39,326 nt of DNA from Streptomyces sp. OR43 (GCF_008042275.1 NZ_RDBK01000043.1:3866863-3906188); one strand, 5' to 3'. Positions 15,862 to 24,896 are shown, counted from the stretch's first letter. Notes: generated by a model from the sequence alone, not told the origin. A program made the numbers and translations.

Positions 15862-17736
15862 GTGCAGAAATATCCCGCGAGCCGTGACGCAGCCCCTTCG
15901 CCCGCGCTGCTCAGCACCCCGGAACTGAACCGCGCGGTCTGGGACCGGGCCGCCGCCCGCCTGCTCGCCAAGATGCTCGGCGAATTCGCCTACGAGGAGG
16001 TGATCCGACCCGTCCCACGATCCGCCGGCGGTGATACGTACACCCTGGTGCTCGACGACGGCGGCAGCCTGAGCTTCACCGCCCGGCGGGGGGTCTACGG
16101 CAGCTGGCGCGTCGCCCCCGACTCGATCCGGGAGGCGAACAGCGAGGCGACGGAGGCCGACGCCGCCGGGGCGCCGGGCCATGACCAGGTCGCGGACAGC
16201 GTCCCCTTCGGGGATCCGCTGCGGTTCCTCGCCCGCGCCCGCCGGCTCCTCGATCTGGACGGTGCCACCCTCGGCCATCTCGTGCGCGAACTCACCACCA
16301 CGCTCACCGCCGACGCCCGCCTCGACCACGGCGCACTCGCCGCCGCCGAACTGGCCGACCTCGGCTACGCCGAGCTCGAAGGCCACCAGACGGGCCACCC
16401 CTGGATCGTCGCCAACAAGGGGCGGCTCGGCTTCTCCGCCGCCGACGCGGCCCGCTACACGCCCGAGGCCCGCACCCCGGTCACCCTGCCCTGGATCGCC
16501 GTCTCCTCACGGATCGCCGCCTACCGGGGCGTGAGCGAGCTGGCCGACCCCGGCCGCCTCTACGCCCAGGAGCTGGACCCAGCGGTCCGGGAGTCGTTCT
16601 CGGACGTCCTGCGCGGCCGCGGTCTCGACCCGGACGGCTACTACTGCCTGCCCGTGCACCCCTGGCAGTGGGACGAGTGGATCGTGCCCCTGTTCGCCCC
16701 CGCCATCGCCGCCGGCGACATCGTCCCGCTGCACGCCGACCCGGACCTGCGGCTGCCGCAGCAGTCCATCCGCACCTTCGCCAACCTGGACCGGCCCGAC
16801 CGGCACACGGTCAAGCTCCCGCTGTCCATCCTCAACACCCTGGTCTGGCGCGGCCTGCCGACCGAACGCACCCTCGCCGCGCCCGCCGTCACCGGCTGGG
16901 TGCAGGGGCTGCGCGACAACGATCCGTTCCTGCGGGACACCTGCGGTGTCATCCTCCTCGGCGAGGTCGCCTCGGTCACGGTCGAGCACCCGCTCTACGA
17001 CCACCTCCCCGAGACGCCGTACCAGTTCAAGGAGATCCTCGGCGCGATCTGGCGCGAGCCGCTGCTGCCGCGCCTCGCACCCGGCGAGCGGGCCCGCACC
17101 CTCGCCTCGCTGCTGCACACCGACCCCCGGGGCCGTGCCTTCACCGCCGAGCTGGTCGCCCGCTCCGGTCTGACGCCGACCGGCTGGCTGACCCGCCTCT
17201 TCGCCGCGCTGCTCCCGCCGCTGCTGCACTTCCTGTACCGCTACGGCACGGTGTTCTCCCCGCACGGCGAGAACGCCATCGTCGTCTTCGACGACCACGA
17301 CGTTCCGGTACGCCTGGCGATCAAGGACTTCGTCGACGACGTGAACATCAGCGCCCGGCCGCTGCCCGAGCACGACACGATGCCGCCGGACGTGCGCCGC
17401 GTCCTGCTCACCGAGGAACCCGCCTTCCTCACCCAGTTCATCCACTCCGGCCTCTTCACCGGAGTCTTCCGCTTCCTGTCCCCGCTCTGCGAGGAACAGC
17501 TCGGCATCCCGGAGAGCGCGTTCTGGTCACTCGTCCGGGCGGAGATCCTGCGCCACCAGGCCCGCTTTCCCGAGCTGAAGGAGAGGTTCGAGATGTTCGA
17601 CATGCTGACGCCCCGCATCGAGCGCCTCTGCCTGAACCGCAACCGCCTGCACCTGGACGGTTACCGGGACCGGCCCGAGCGCCCGCACGCGGCGGTCCAC
17701 GGCACGGTGCCCAACCCGCTCCACCCCTCCGCGTGA
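15862..17736 (+). CDS. IucA/IucC-family NIS siderophore synthetase 2
   Basis: The second NIS ligase, 624 residues, only distantly like the first. It has EGHQTGHPWIVANKGRLGFS (173-192), HPWQW (266-270), QQSIRTFANL (300-309), TVKLPLSILNTLVWRG (316-331), HGENAIVVFDD (468-478) and LAIKDFVDDVNI. This is the RhbF/AlcC/DesD-like pattern, usually the ligase that adds the last arm or closes a ring. GAGGAG lies about 6 bases before GTG 15862. The gap to the acyltransferase is 60 bases, so the four genes likely form one transcript. The helicase that follows starts 50 bases on but has its own -10 box. Confidence 0.9.
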   Translation: MQKYPASRDAAPSPALLSTPELNRAVWDRAAARLLAKMLGEFAYEEVIRPVPRSAGGDTYTLVLDDGGSLSFTARRGVYGSWRVAPDSIREANSEATEADAAGAPGHDQVADSVPFGDPLRFLARARRLLDLDGATLGHLVRELTTTLTADARLDHGALAAAELADLGYAELEGHQTGHPWIVANKGRLGFSAADAARYTPEARTPVTLPWIAVSSRIAAYRGVSELADPGRLYAQELDPAVRESFSDVLRGRGLDPDGYYCLPVHPWQWDEWIVPLFAPAIAAGDIVPLHADPDLRLPQQSIRTFANLDRPDRHTVKLPLSILNTLVWRGLPTERTLAAPAVTGWVQGLRDNDPFLRDTCGVILLGEVASVTVEHPLYDHLPETPYQFKEILGAIWREPLLPRLAPGERARTLASLLHTDPRGRAFTAELVARSGLTPTGWLTRLFAALLPPLLHFLYRYGTVFSPHGENAIVVFDDHDVPVRLAIKDFVDDVNISARPLPEHDTMPPDVRRVLLTEEPAFLTQFIHSGLFTGVFRFLSPLCEEQLGIPESAFWSLVRAEILRHQARFPELKERFEMFDMLTPRIERLCLNRNRLHLDGYRDRPERPHAAVHGTVPNPLHPSA

Positions 17737-17771
17737 GTCCCGGAGTGACCGTCGTTGTCAGCGGCGCCCCG

Positions 17772-17786
17772 TAGGCTGGACGAGCT
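17772..17786 (+). promoter_or_regulatory. -10 box ahead of the DinG-type helicase
   Basis: TAGGCT at 17772-17777 is 9 bases from the ATG at 17787, with no Shine-Dalgarno site between. A near-leaderless transcript is likely. TTGTCA at 17755-17760 is too close to be its -35. Confidence 0.4.
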
Positions 17787-19757
17787 ATGACGAAGCCATC
17801 TCTCCCCGAGCTCCTGCACGCCGCCGTGACCGCCGTCGGCGGTACGGAGCGACCCGGCCAGGCCGCCATGGCCGATGCCGTCGCCGAGGCAGTGGACGAC
17901 CAATCCCACCTGCTCGTCCAGGCGGGCACCGGTACGGGCAAATCGCTCGGCTACCTGGTGCCCGCCCTGGCCCATGGCGAGCGCGTCGTGGTGGCCACGG
18001 CGACGCTGGCCCTGCAGCGCCAGCTCGTGGAGCGCGATCTTCCGCGTACGGTCGACGCCCTGCATCCGCTGCTGCGCCGCCGCCCGCAGTTCGCCATGCT
18101 CAAGGGCCGGTCGAACTACCTCTGTCTGCACCGTCTCCACGAGGGCGTGCCGCAGGAGGAGGAAGAGGGGCTCTTCGACCAGTTCGAGGCGGCGGCCCCG
18201 TCGAGCAAGCTCGGCCAGGACCTGCTGCGCATGCGGGACTGGGCGGACGAGACGGAGACGGGCGACCGGGACGACCTCACCCCCGGTGTCTCGGACCGGG
18301 CCTGGGCACAGATCTCCGTCTCCTCCCGGGAGTGCCTGGGCGCCACCAAGTGCGCGTACGGGGCCGAGTGCTTCGCCGAGCAGGCCCGCGAGCGCGCCAA
18401 GCTCGCCGATGTGGTGGTCACGAACCACGCGCTGCTGGCCATCGACGCCATCGAGGGCGCCCCGGTGCTCCCGAGCCACGAGGTACTGATCGTCGACGAG
18501 GCCCATGAGCTGGTCTCCCGGGTCACCGGAGTGGCCACCGGCGAGCTCACCCCGGGCCAGGTCAACCGGGCGGTGCGCCGGGCGGCGAAGCTGGTCAACG
18601 AGAAGGCCGCCGACGCGTTGCAGACGGCGTCGGAGGGGTTCGAGCGGGTCATGGAGCTGGCCCTGCCCGGCCGGCTGGAGGAAGTGCCCGAGGACCTCGG
18701 ATACGCGCTGATGGCGCTGCGGGACGCCGCTCGTACGGTGATCACCGCGCTCGGCTCCACCCGTGACAAGTCCGTCGCGGACGAGGACGCGGTCCGTAAG
18801 CAGGCGCTCGCCTCGGTCGAGAGCATCCATGGCGTGGCGGAACGCATCACGCAGGGCTCCGAGTACGACGTCGTCTGGTTCGAGCGCCACGACCGCTTCG
18901 GCGCCTCCGTGCGGGTCGCCCCGCTCTCGGTCTCCGGGCTGCTGCGCGAGAAGCTCTTCAACGAGCGCTCCGTGGTCCTCACCTCGGCCACGCTCAAGCT
19001 GGGCGGGGACTTCAACGGGGTGGGCGCGTCCCTCGGGCTCTCCCCGGAGGGCACCGCCGGCGATGACATCCCGCAGTGGAAGGGCCTCGACGTCGGCTCG
19101 CCCTTCGACTACCCGAAGCAGGGGATCCTGTACGTCGCCCGGCATCTGGCGACACCCGGCCGGGAGGGGTCCCGTACCGACATGCTGGATGAGCTCGCCG
19201 AGCTGGTGGAAGCCGCGGGCGGGCGCACGCTCGGGCTGTTCTCCTCGATGCGGGCGGCCCAGGCCGCCGCCGAGGAGCTGCGGGGCCGGCTGGAGAAGCC
19301 GATCCTGCTCCAGGGCGAGGAGACCCTGGGGGAGCTGATCAAGAACTTCGCGGCCGACCCGGAGACCTGTCTCTTCGGCACGCTCTCGCTCTGGCAGGGG
19401 GTCGACGTCCCCGGTGCGAGCTGTCAGCTGGTGGTCATGGACCGGATTCCGTTCCCCCGGCCCGACGATCCGCTGATGAGCGCGCGGCAGAAGGCCGTCG
19501 AGGAGGCGGGGGGCAACGGCTTCATGGCGGTGGCCGCCACGCACGCCGCGTTGCTGATGGCCCAGGGCGCCGGCCGTCTGGTCCGGGCCACCGGAGACAA
19601 GGGCGTCGTCGCCGTGCTCGACCCGCGCCTGGCCAATGCCCGGTACGGCAGCTATCTGCGCGCCTCGCTCCCCGACTTCTGGTACACGACCGACCCGAAC
19701 CAGGCACGCCGCTCGCTCGCCGCGATCGACGCGGCGGCCAAGGCAGACGCGAAGTAG
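17787..19757 (+). CDS. DinG/XPD-family Fe-S ATP-dependent DNA helicase
   Basis: A superfamily 2 5'-3' helicase of 656 residues. Walker A is AGTGTGKS (46-53), then ATATLALQRQL (motif Ia), four cysteines for the 4Fe-4S cluster (Cys113 in NYLCLHR, then Cys183, Cys189, Cys195), VVVTNHALL, the DEAH box in LIVDEAHEL, and C-terminal motifs LTSATLKLGG, GLFSSMRAAQAA and QGAGRLVR. E. coli DinG acts on R-loops and is SOS-induced; here the gene lies end to end with lexA, though I see no SOS box ahead of it. It starts with a short or absent leader. Length fits the shorter DinG/YoaA-like actinobacterial members. Confidence 0.92.
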   Translation: MTKPSLPELLHAAVTAVGGTERPGQAAMADAVAEAVDDQSHLLVQAGTGTGKSLGYLVPALAHGERVVVATATLALQRQLVERDLPRTVDALHPLLRRRPQFAMLKGRSNYLCLHRLHEGVPQEEEEGLFDQFEAAAPSSKLGQDLLRMRDWADETETGDRDDLTPGVSDRAWAQISVSSRECLGATKCAYGAECFAEQARERAKLADVVVTNHALLAIDAIEGAPVLPSHEVLIVDEAHELVSRVTGVATGELTPGQVNRAVRRAAKLVNEKAADALQTASEGFERVMELALPGRLEEVPEDLGYALMALRDAARTVITALGSTRDKSVADEDAVRKQALASVESIHGVAERITQGSEYDVVWFERHDRFGASVRVAPLSVSGLLREKLFNERSVVLTSATLKLGGDFNGVGASLGLSPEGTAGDDIPQWKGLDVGSPFDYPKQGILYVARHLATPGREGSRTDMLDELAELVEAAGGRTLGLFSSMRAAQAAAEELRGRLEKPILLQGEETLGELIKNFAADPETCLFGTLSLWQGVDVPGASCQLVVMDRIPFPRPDDPLMSARQKAVEEAGGNGFMAVAATHAALLMAQGAGRLVRATGDKGVVAVLDPRLANARYGSYLRASLPDFWYTTDPNQARRSLAAIDAAAKADAK

Positions 19758-19783
19758 CCCGCACGGGCCGTGGAGACATGACC

Positions 19784-19818
19784 AGGGCCCCTGGATCCGT
19801 ACAGCGGATCCCAGGGGC
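19784..19818. terminator. Two-way terminator between helicase and lexA
   Basis: AGGGCCCCTGGATCCG (19784-19799) pairs with the following CGGATCCCAGGGGCCCT, with one bulged base and a short loop. The genes converge here, so it can serve both. Confidence 0.8.
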
Positions 19819-19840
19819 CCTCGCGGGTGACGACGGTGCT

Positions 19841-20635
19841 TCACACCCGCCGCAGCACCGCCACGACCTTGCCGAGGATCGTTGCCTCGTCGCCGGGGAT
19901 CGGCTGGTACGCGGAGTTGTGCGGGAGCAGCCACACATGGCCGTCCTCGCGCTTGAAGCGCTTGACCGTGGCCTCGCCGTCCAGCATGGCGGCCACGATG
20001 TCGCCGTTCTCCGCCACGGGCTGGCGTCGTACGGTGACCCAGTCCCCGTCGCAGATCGCCGCTTCGATCATCGAGTCACCGACGACCTTCAGCACGAACA
20101 GTTCTCCGTCCCCGACCAGCTGGCGGGGGAGAGGGAACACGTCCTCCACCGATTCCTCGGCGAGGATCGGCCCACCGGCCGCGATCCGGCCGACCAGCGG
20201 CACGTACGACGCCGCGGGCTTCCCGGTGGTGTCCGTGGGCTGGGTGCTGGGCTGGTCGGAGCCACGTACCTCGTACGCCCGCGGGCGGTGGGGGTCGCGG
20301 CGCAGGAAGCCCTTGCGCTCCAGGGCCATCAGCTGATGTGCGACGGAGGACGTGCTGGAAAGGCCCACCGCCTGACCGATCTCCCGCATCGACGGGGGGT
20401 AGCCCCGGCGTTGTACGGAGTCCCGGATGACTTCGATCACTCGCCGCTGCCGGTCCGTGAGCCCCGAGCTGTCCGCCCGGATTCCAGGAGGTCGTCCGGG
20501 CAGCGAGCGCGCTGGGCGCCCGGGCTCCGGCCCCTCCGTGTTCGTGACTGAGTCATTCATGGCATGCACCGGCTCGAGTCGGCTCTGGGAGCGGTCCTGG
20601 GCAGTGATGATGGCACTGTCTGCGGTGGTGGTCAC
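19841..20635 (-). CDS. lexA: SOS response repressor LexA
   Basis: Transcriptional repressor of the SOS regulon, inactivated by RecA-stimulated self-cleavage. The 264-residue protein has a 58-residue N-terminal extension common in streptomycetes, a winged HTH (about 60-125; REIGQAVGLSSTSSVAHQL as recognition region), the Ala153-Gly154 cleavage site in RIAAGGPI, and the catalytic dyad Ser188 (VVGDSMIEA) and Lys225 (GEATVKRF). Start GTG at 20635 follows GAGAGGGG; an ATG 25 codons later would also keep all domains. A perfect match to the Gram-positive SOS consensus lies about 63 bases upstream, so it is almost surely autoregulated. Confidence 0.96.
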   Translation of the reverse strand: MTTTADSAIITAQDRSQSRLEPVHAMNDSVTNTEGPEPGRPARSLPGRPPGIRADSSGLTDRQRRVIEVIRDSVQRRGYPPSMREIGQAVGLSSTSSVAHQLMALERKGFLRRDPHRPRAYEVRGSDQPSTQPTDTTGKPAASYVPLVGRIAAGGPILAEESVEDVFPLPRQLVGDGELFVLKVVGDSMIEAAICDGDWVTVRRQPVAENGDIVAAMLDGEATVKRFKREDGHVWLLPHNSAYQPIPGDEATILGKVVAVLRRV

Positions 20636-20696
20636 GTCGGCCCCTCTCGAATGGTCTCCCTAGCTGGACAACGGTAGTAGCTTTCGAAAGGTTGCG

Positions 20697-20712
20697 CCAA
20701 ACACACGTTCGA
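20697..20712 (-). promoter_or_regulatory. LexA operator (SOS box) upstream of lexA
   Basis: On the minus strand the sequence is TCGAACGTGTGTTTGG. Its inner 14 bases match the Gram-positive SOS box CGAACRNRYGTTYG at every position. It lies about 60 bases upstream of the lexA start, fitting autorepression. Confidence 0.85.
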
Positions 20713-21060
20713 GTGAAAAACGAATAAAAGTGTGCCGAGTGTTCAGTGCCGGGTGTATGAGCGAAGCCGGGAGGGGCGTCGCACCGTCGGGCCGGACGGT
20801 TTCCCGACGGCTTCCCGCGCGTGCGCACGTTCCGGCAATTCGCATCATTACGCTACCGTCCGTGCCCGCGGCGTGAGCGCGCGGGGTCGCGGTCCAGCTC
20901 GCCCGAGGTGGCCGCGGGAGTGGCCGGACGGATGCTCCCGCGGCCCCGGGAGCATCGCCCCGCACGCGGTCGCGCCGGGTGCTTCCCGTACCCTCGTGGT
21001 CGGTCGTACGCTGCCTTCCGGCCATGTCGGACGCGCGACACGCGCCAGGGCCAAATGCGC
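20713..21060. other. Central part of the 588-base lexA-nrdR intergenic region
   Basis: No gene I would accept. It holds a perfect 10-base stem (GATGCTCCCG at 20931-20940 with CGGGAGCATC at 20947-20956), too far from either gene end to be a classic terminator, and a lone TACGCT box at 20849-20854. Small frames here have no ribosome binding site or recognisable product. Confidence 0.45.
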
Positions 21061-21067
21061 GACCAAA

Positions 21068-21114
21068 CCCAAGATCTAGTGGTTGGATTGCTACAGCCAC
21101 CCAGAAGTTGTGGT
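21068..21114 (+). promoter_or_regulatory. Tandem NrdR boxes upstream of nrdR-nrdJ
   Basis: Two similar 16-base elements, CCCAAGATCTAGTGGT (21068-21083) and ACCCAGAAGTTGTGGT (21099-21114), share ten or more positions, including AGA..T.GTGGT. Their centres are 31 bases apart, about three helical turns, as is usual for paired NrdR boxes. They would let NrdR repress its own operon. Confidence 0.7.
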
Positions 21115-21223
21115 CCCCGTCCATCGGGGGTGTGGTCATCGCCTATGCTTGAGACCGCTTCGAAGGCCCCTCACCGGGCCTGAAGAGGCTATTCAGTCGT
21201 GCTGTGAAGGAGGGTTGGGAGCC

Positions 21224-21736
21224 ATGCACTGCCCCTTCTGCAGGCACCCCGACAGCCGGGTCGTCGACAGTCGCACCACCGACGACGGGACCTCGATCCG
21301 CCGGCGTCGCCAGTGTCCCGACTGCTCCCGCCGTTTCACGACGGTGGAGACCTGCTCGCTCATGGTGGTCAAGCGCAGCGGCGTCACCGAGCCCTTCAGC
21401 CGCACCAAGGTCATCTCCGGCGTGCGCAAGGCGTGCCAGGGGCGGCCGGTCACCGAGGACGCCCTCGCCAAACTCGGCCAGCGGGTCGAGGAGGCGGTGC
21501 GCGCCACCGGCAGCGCCGAGCTGACCACTCACGACGTGGGTCTGGCCATCCTCGGCCCCCTGCAGGAACTCGACCTCGTCGCGTACCTGCGGTTCGCGTC
21601 TGTCTACCGGGCGTTCGACAGCCTCGAAGACTTCGAGGCCGCCATCGTGGAACTCCGCGAGCGGCGGCCTCCCGTACAAGGATGCGGGACCGGCGAGACC
21701 CTTGAGGTCCCCGTTCCCGCCGTCGCCGCCGACTGA
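21224..21736 (+). CDS. nrdR: Transcriptional repressor NrdR
   Basis: Represses ribonucleotide reductase genes when dATP is bound. The 170-residue protein has a zinc ribbon with Cys3, Cys6, Cys31 and Cys34, followed by an ATP-cone (about 46-136; VVKRSGVTEPFSRTKVISGVRKAC onward). Start ATG 21224 follows AAGGAGGG about 9 bases upstream. Two NrdR-like boxes sit 110-155 bases before it. nrdJ begins 164 bases after its stop in the same direction, and the pair is the known nrdRJ arrangement of streptomycetes. A -10 candidate is TATGCT at 21144-21149. Confidence 0.96.
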   Translation: MHCPFCRHPDSRVVDSRTTDDGTSIRRRRQCPDCSRRFTTVETCSLMVVKRSGVTEPFSRTKVISGVRKACQGRPVTEDALAKLGQRVEEAVRATGSAELTTHDVGLAILGPLQELDLVAYLRFASVYRAFDSLEDFEAAIVELRERRPPVQGCGTGETLEVPVPAVAAD

Positions 21737-21900
21737 GCGGCACCCGCCGGCGCGGCTGATCCGAGGATCGGCAGCGGCCTGCACCTGGACCTGTTCCGGA
21801 CGGCGCATGACGTAGGCGGCGTCCGAAGCATCAGACACACACTGTGCCCGGGGAAGTTCTCGGCACTTCAGGGCGTTTTTGCCCACATATGGGAGGCGGC

Positions 21901-24807
21901 ATGACAGAGACGGCGAGCGGCCCGGCACGAGGTTCCCGCAACAAGGGAGCCAAGTCGACTGCGACCAAGCAGGGCCTGCGTATCGAGCGCATCCACACCA
22001 CTCCCGGCGTGCATCCGTACGACGAGGTGGCGTGGGAGCGCCGTGACGTCGTCATGACCAACTGGCGCGACGGCTCGATCAACTTCGAGCAGCGTGGCGT
22101 CGAGTTCCCCGACTTCTGGTCGGTGAACGCGGTCAACATCGTCACCAGCAAGTACTTCCGCGGGGCTGTCGGCACCCCCCAGCGCGAGACCGGTCTGCGA
22201 CAGCTGATCGACCGGATCGTGAAGACGTACCGGAAGGCCGGCGAGGACTACAACTACTTCGCCTCTCCCGCGGACGCCGAGATCTTCGAGCACGAGCTGG
22301 CGTACGCCCTCCTGCACCAGATCTTCAGCTTCAACTCGCCGGTCTGGTTCAACGTCGGCACGCCCCAGCCGCAGCAGGTCTCCGCCTGCTTCATCCTGGC
22401 CGTCGACGACTCCATGGAGTCGATCCTCGACTGGTACAAGGAAGAGGGGATGATCTTCAAGGGCGGCTCCGGCGCCGGCCTGAACCTCTCCCGTATCCGC
22501 TCCTCCAAGGAGCTCCTCTCCTCGGGCGGCAACGCCTCCGGCCCGGTCTCCTTCATGCGCGGTGCCGACGCGTCGGCCGGAACGATCAAGTCCGGTGGCG
22601 CCACCCGCCGCGCGGCCAAGATGGTCATCCTCGACGTCGACCACCCCGACATCGAGAACTTCATCGAGACCAAGGTGAAGGAGGAGGAGAAGATCCGCGC
22701 CCTGCGTGACGCGGGCTTCGACATGGACCTGGGCGGCGACGACATCACGTCCGTCCAGTACCAGAACGCCAACAACTCGGTCCGCGTGAACGACGAGTTC
22801 ATGAAGGCCGTCGAGTCCGGCGGGAAGTTCGGGCTGCGTGCCCGGATGACCGGCGACGTCATCGAAGAGGTCGAGGCCAAGTCCCTCTTCCGCAAGATGG
22901 CCGAGGCCGCCTGGGCCTGCGCCGACCCGGGCATCCAGTACGACGACACCATCAACGCCTGGCACACCTGCCCGGAGTCCGGCCGGATCAACGGCTCGAA
23001 CCCGTGCAGCGAGTACATGCACCTGGACAACACCTCGTGCAACCTCGCCTCGCTGAACCTGATGAAGTTCCTCAAGGACGACGGCCTGGGCAACCAGTCC
23101 TTCGAGTCCGAGCGCTTCGCCAAGGTCGTCGAGCTGGTCATCACCGCGATGGACATCTCCATCTGCTTCGCGGACTTCCCCACCGAGAAGATCGGTGAGA
23201 ACACCCGCGCCTTCCGCCAGCTGGGCATCGGCTACGCCAACCTCGGCGCGCTGCTGATGGCGACCGGCCACGCGTACGACAGCGACGGCGGCCGCGCGCT
23301 CGCCGGCGCCATCACCTCGCTGATGACCGGCACCTCGTACAAGCGCTCCGCCGAGCTGGCCGCCGTCGTCGGTCCGTACGACGGCTACGCCCGTAACGCC
23401 GAGCCGCACCAGCGCGTCATGAAGCAGCACGCCGACGCCAACGCCGTGGCCGTGCACGCCGACGATCTGGACAACCCGATCTGGGCCGCCGCGACGGAGG
23501 CATGGCAGGACGTCATCCGCCTCGGCGCGAAGAACGGCTTCCGTAACGCGCAGGCGTCGGTCATCGCCCCCACCGGCACGATCGGTCTCGCGATGTCCTG
23601 CGACACCACCGGCCTCGAGCCCGACCTCGCCCTGGTCAAGTTCAAGAAGCTGGTCGGCGGCGGCTCGATGCAGATCGTCAACGGCACCGTCCCGCAGGCC
23701 CTGCGCCGCCTGGGTTACCAGGAGGAGCAGATCGAGGCGGTCGTCGCCCACATCGCCGAGCACGGCAACGTGATCGACGCCCCCGGCCTGAAGGCCGAGC
23801 ACTACGAGGTCTTCGACTGCGCGATGGGCGAGCGTTCCATCTCCGCGATGGGCCACGTGCGCATGATGGCGGCCATCCAGCCGTGGATCTCCGGCGCGCT
23901 CTCCAAGACGGTGAACCTGCCGGAGACGGCCACCGTCGAGGACGTCGAAGAGGTCTACTTCGAGGCGTGGAAGCTGGGCGTCAAGGCGCTCGCGATCTAC
24001 CGCGACAACTGCAAGGTCGGCCAGCCCCTCTCCGCGAAGACCAAGGAGAAGGAGAAGGAGGCCGTCACCGCCAAGGCCGAGGACACGATCCGTACCGCGG
24101 TCGAGAAGGTCGTCGAGTACCGCCCGGTCCGCAAGCGTCTGCCCAAGGGCCGTCCCGGCATCACCACCTCCTTCACGGTCGGTGGCGCCGAGGGGTACAT
24201 GACCGCCAACTCCTACCCGGACGACGGTCTCGGCGAGGTCTTCCTGAAGATGTCCAAGCAGGGTTCGACCCTCGCGGGCATGATGGACGCCTTCTCCATC
24301 GCCGTCTCGGTCGGTCTGCAGTACGGCGTCCCGCTGGAGACGTACGTCTCGAAGTTCACCAACATGCGCTTCGAGCCGGCCGGCATGACGGACGACCCGG
24401 ACGTGCGGATGGCGCAGTCGATCGTCGACTACATCTTCCGCCGCCTGGCGCTGGACTTCCTGCCGTTCGAGACCCGCTCGGCCCTCGGCATCCACTCCGC
24501 CGAGGAGCGTCAGCGCCACCTGGACACCGGCTCCTACGAGCCGTCGTTCGAGGAGGAGCAGCTGGAGGCCGAGAACCTGGTCAGGTCCGCTCCGGCCGAG
24601 CGCGCGGAGCCGCTCAAGGTGGTCACCACCGTCGAGGAGGCCGGCACGCCGGCTCCGAAGACGGCGCACACCTCCGCGGAGCTCGTCGAGATGCAGCTCG
24701 GTATCAGCGCGGACGCCCCGCTCTGCTTCTCCTGCGGTACGAAGATGCAGCGCGCCGGTTCCTGCTACATCTGCGAGGGCTGCGGCTCGACCAGCGGCTG
24801 CAGCTGA
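21901..24807 (+). CDS. nrdJ: Adenosylcobalamin-dependent (class II) ribonucleotide reductase
   Basis: Reduces ribonucleotides to deoxyribonucleotides using a B12-generated thiyl radical; oxygen-independent. The 968-residue protein shows the SACF cysteine (Cys163), the active-site loop NPCSE (Asn367, Cys369, Glu371), CNLASLNL (Cys380), APTGTIG phosphate loop, and a C-terminal Cys-rich tail (CFSCGTK ... CYICEGCGSTSGCS) that forms a zinc site and carries the reducing thiols. Start ATG 21901 follows GGGAGG at 21891-21896 closely; an upstream GTG at 21844 is less likely. A short hairpin GGGC-GTTTTT-GCCC (21871-21884) precedes it. No cobalamin riboswitch is apparent; control should come from the NrdR boxes ahead of nrdR. 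Confidence 0.96.
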   Translation: MTETASGPARGSRNKGAKSTATKQGLRIERIHTTPGVHPYDEVAWERRDVVMTNWRDGSINFEQRGVEFPDFWSVNAVNIVTSKYFRGAVGTPQRETGLRQLIDRIVKTYRKAGEDYNYFASPADAEIFEHELAYALLHQIFSFNSPVWFNVGTPQPQQVSACFILAVDDSMESILDWYKEEGMIFKGGSGAGLNLSRIRSSKELLSSGGNASGPVSFMRGADASAGTIKSGGATRRAAKMVILDVDHPDIENFIETKVKEEEKIRALRDAGFDMDLGGDDITSVQYQNANNSVRVNDEFMKAVESGGKFGLRARMTGDVIEEVEAKSLFRKMAEAAWACADPGIQYDDTINAWHTCPESGRINGSNPCSEYMHLDNTSCNLASLNLMKFLKDDGLGNQSFESERFAKVVELVITAMDISICFADFPTEKIGENTRAFRQLGIGYANLGALLMATGHAYDSDGGRALAGAITSLMTGTSYKRSAELAAVVGPYDGYARNAEPHQRVMKQHADANAVAVHADDLDNPIWAAATEAWQDVIRLGAKNGFRNAQASVIAPTGTIGLAMSCDTTGLEPDLALVKFKKLVGGGSMQIVNGTVPQALRRLGYQEEQIEAVVAHIAEHGNVIDAPGLKAEHYEVFDCAMGERSISAMGHVRMMAAIQPWISGALSKTVNLPETATVEDVEEVYFEAWKLGVKALAIYRDNCKVGQPLSAKTKEKEKEAVTAKAEDTIRTAVEKVVEYRPVRKRLPKGRPGITTSFTVGGAEGYMTANSYPDDGLGEVFLKMSKQGSTLAGMMDAFSIAVSVGLQYGVPLETYVSKFTNMRFEPAGMTDDPDVRMAQSIVDYIFRRLALDFLPFETRSALGIHSAEERQRHLDTGSYEPSFEEEQLEAENLVRSAPAERAEPLKVVTTVEEAGTPAPKTAHTSAELVEMQLGISADAPLCFSCGTKMQRAGSCYICEGCGSTSGCS

Positions 24808-24845
24808 CCGGACCGGATGCCCCGAGAGGGGCTGAGGCACGTGCC

Positions 24846-24896
24846 GAAGGGGGCGGGCAGGACTCCGATCGTGGAGTTCCTGCCCGCCCCCTTCTT
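24846..24896. terminator. Two-way terminator between nrdJ and the TerD-like gene
   Basis: A long near-perfect inverted repeat: GAAGGGGGCGGGCAGGACTC on the left pairs with GGAGTTCCTGCCCGCCCCCTTC on the right with one bulge, followed by TTC. The genes converge here. Confidence 0.85.

Noticed and set aside
17661..19934. 757-codon leftward open frame opposite the DinG-type helicase
   Set aside because: Shadow of the helicase gene; translation is low complexity with no motifs and overlaps the start of lexA.
20713..21060. Small genes in the lexA-nrdR gap
   Set aside because: Several short frames exist on both strands, but none has a ribosome binding site or a sequence resembling a known protein.
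21737..21900. Cobalamin riboswitch ahead of nrdJ
   Set aside because: A B12-dependent reductase invites it, but the 164-base gap shows no B12-box-like sequence or the usual fold length, only a 4-base stem at 21871-21884.
21868..24840. 990-codon leftward open frame opposite nrdJ
   Set aside because: Complement of a well-supported gene in high-GC DNA; no ribosome binding site, Leu/Asp/Val/His/Gly-biased composition, no recognisable domain.
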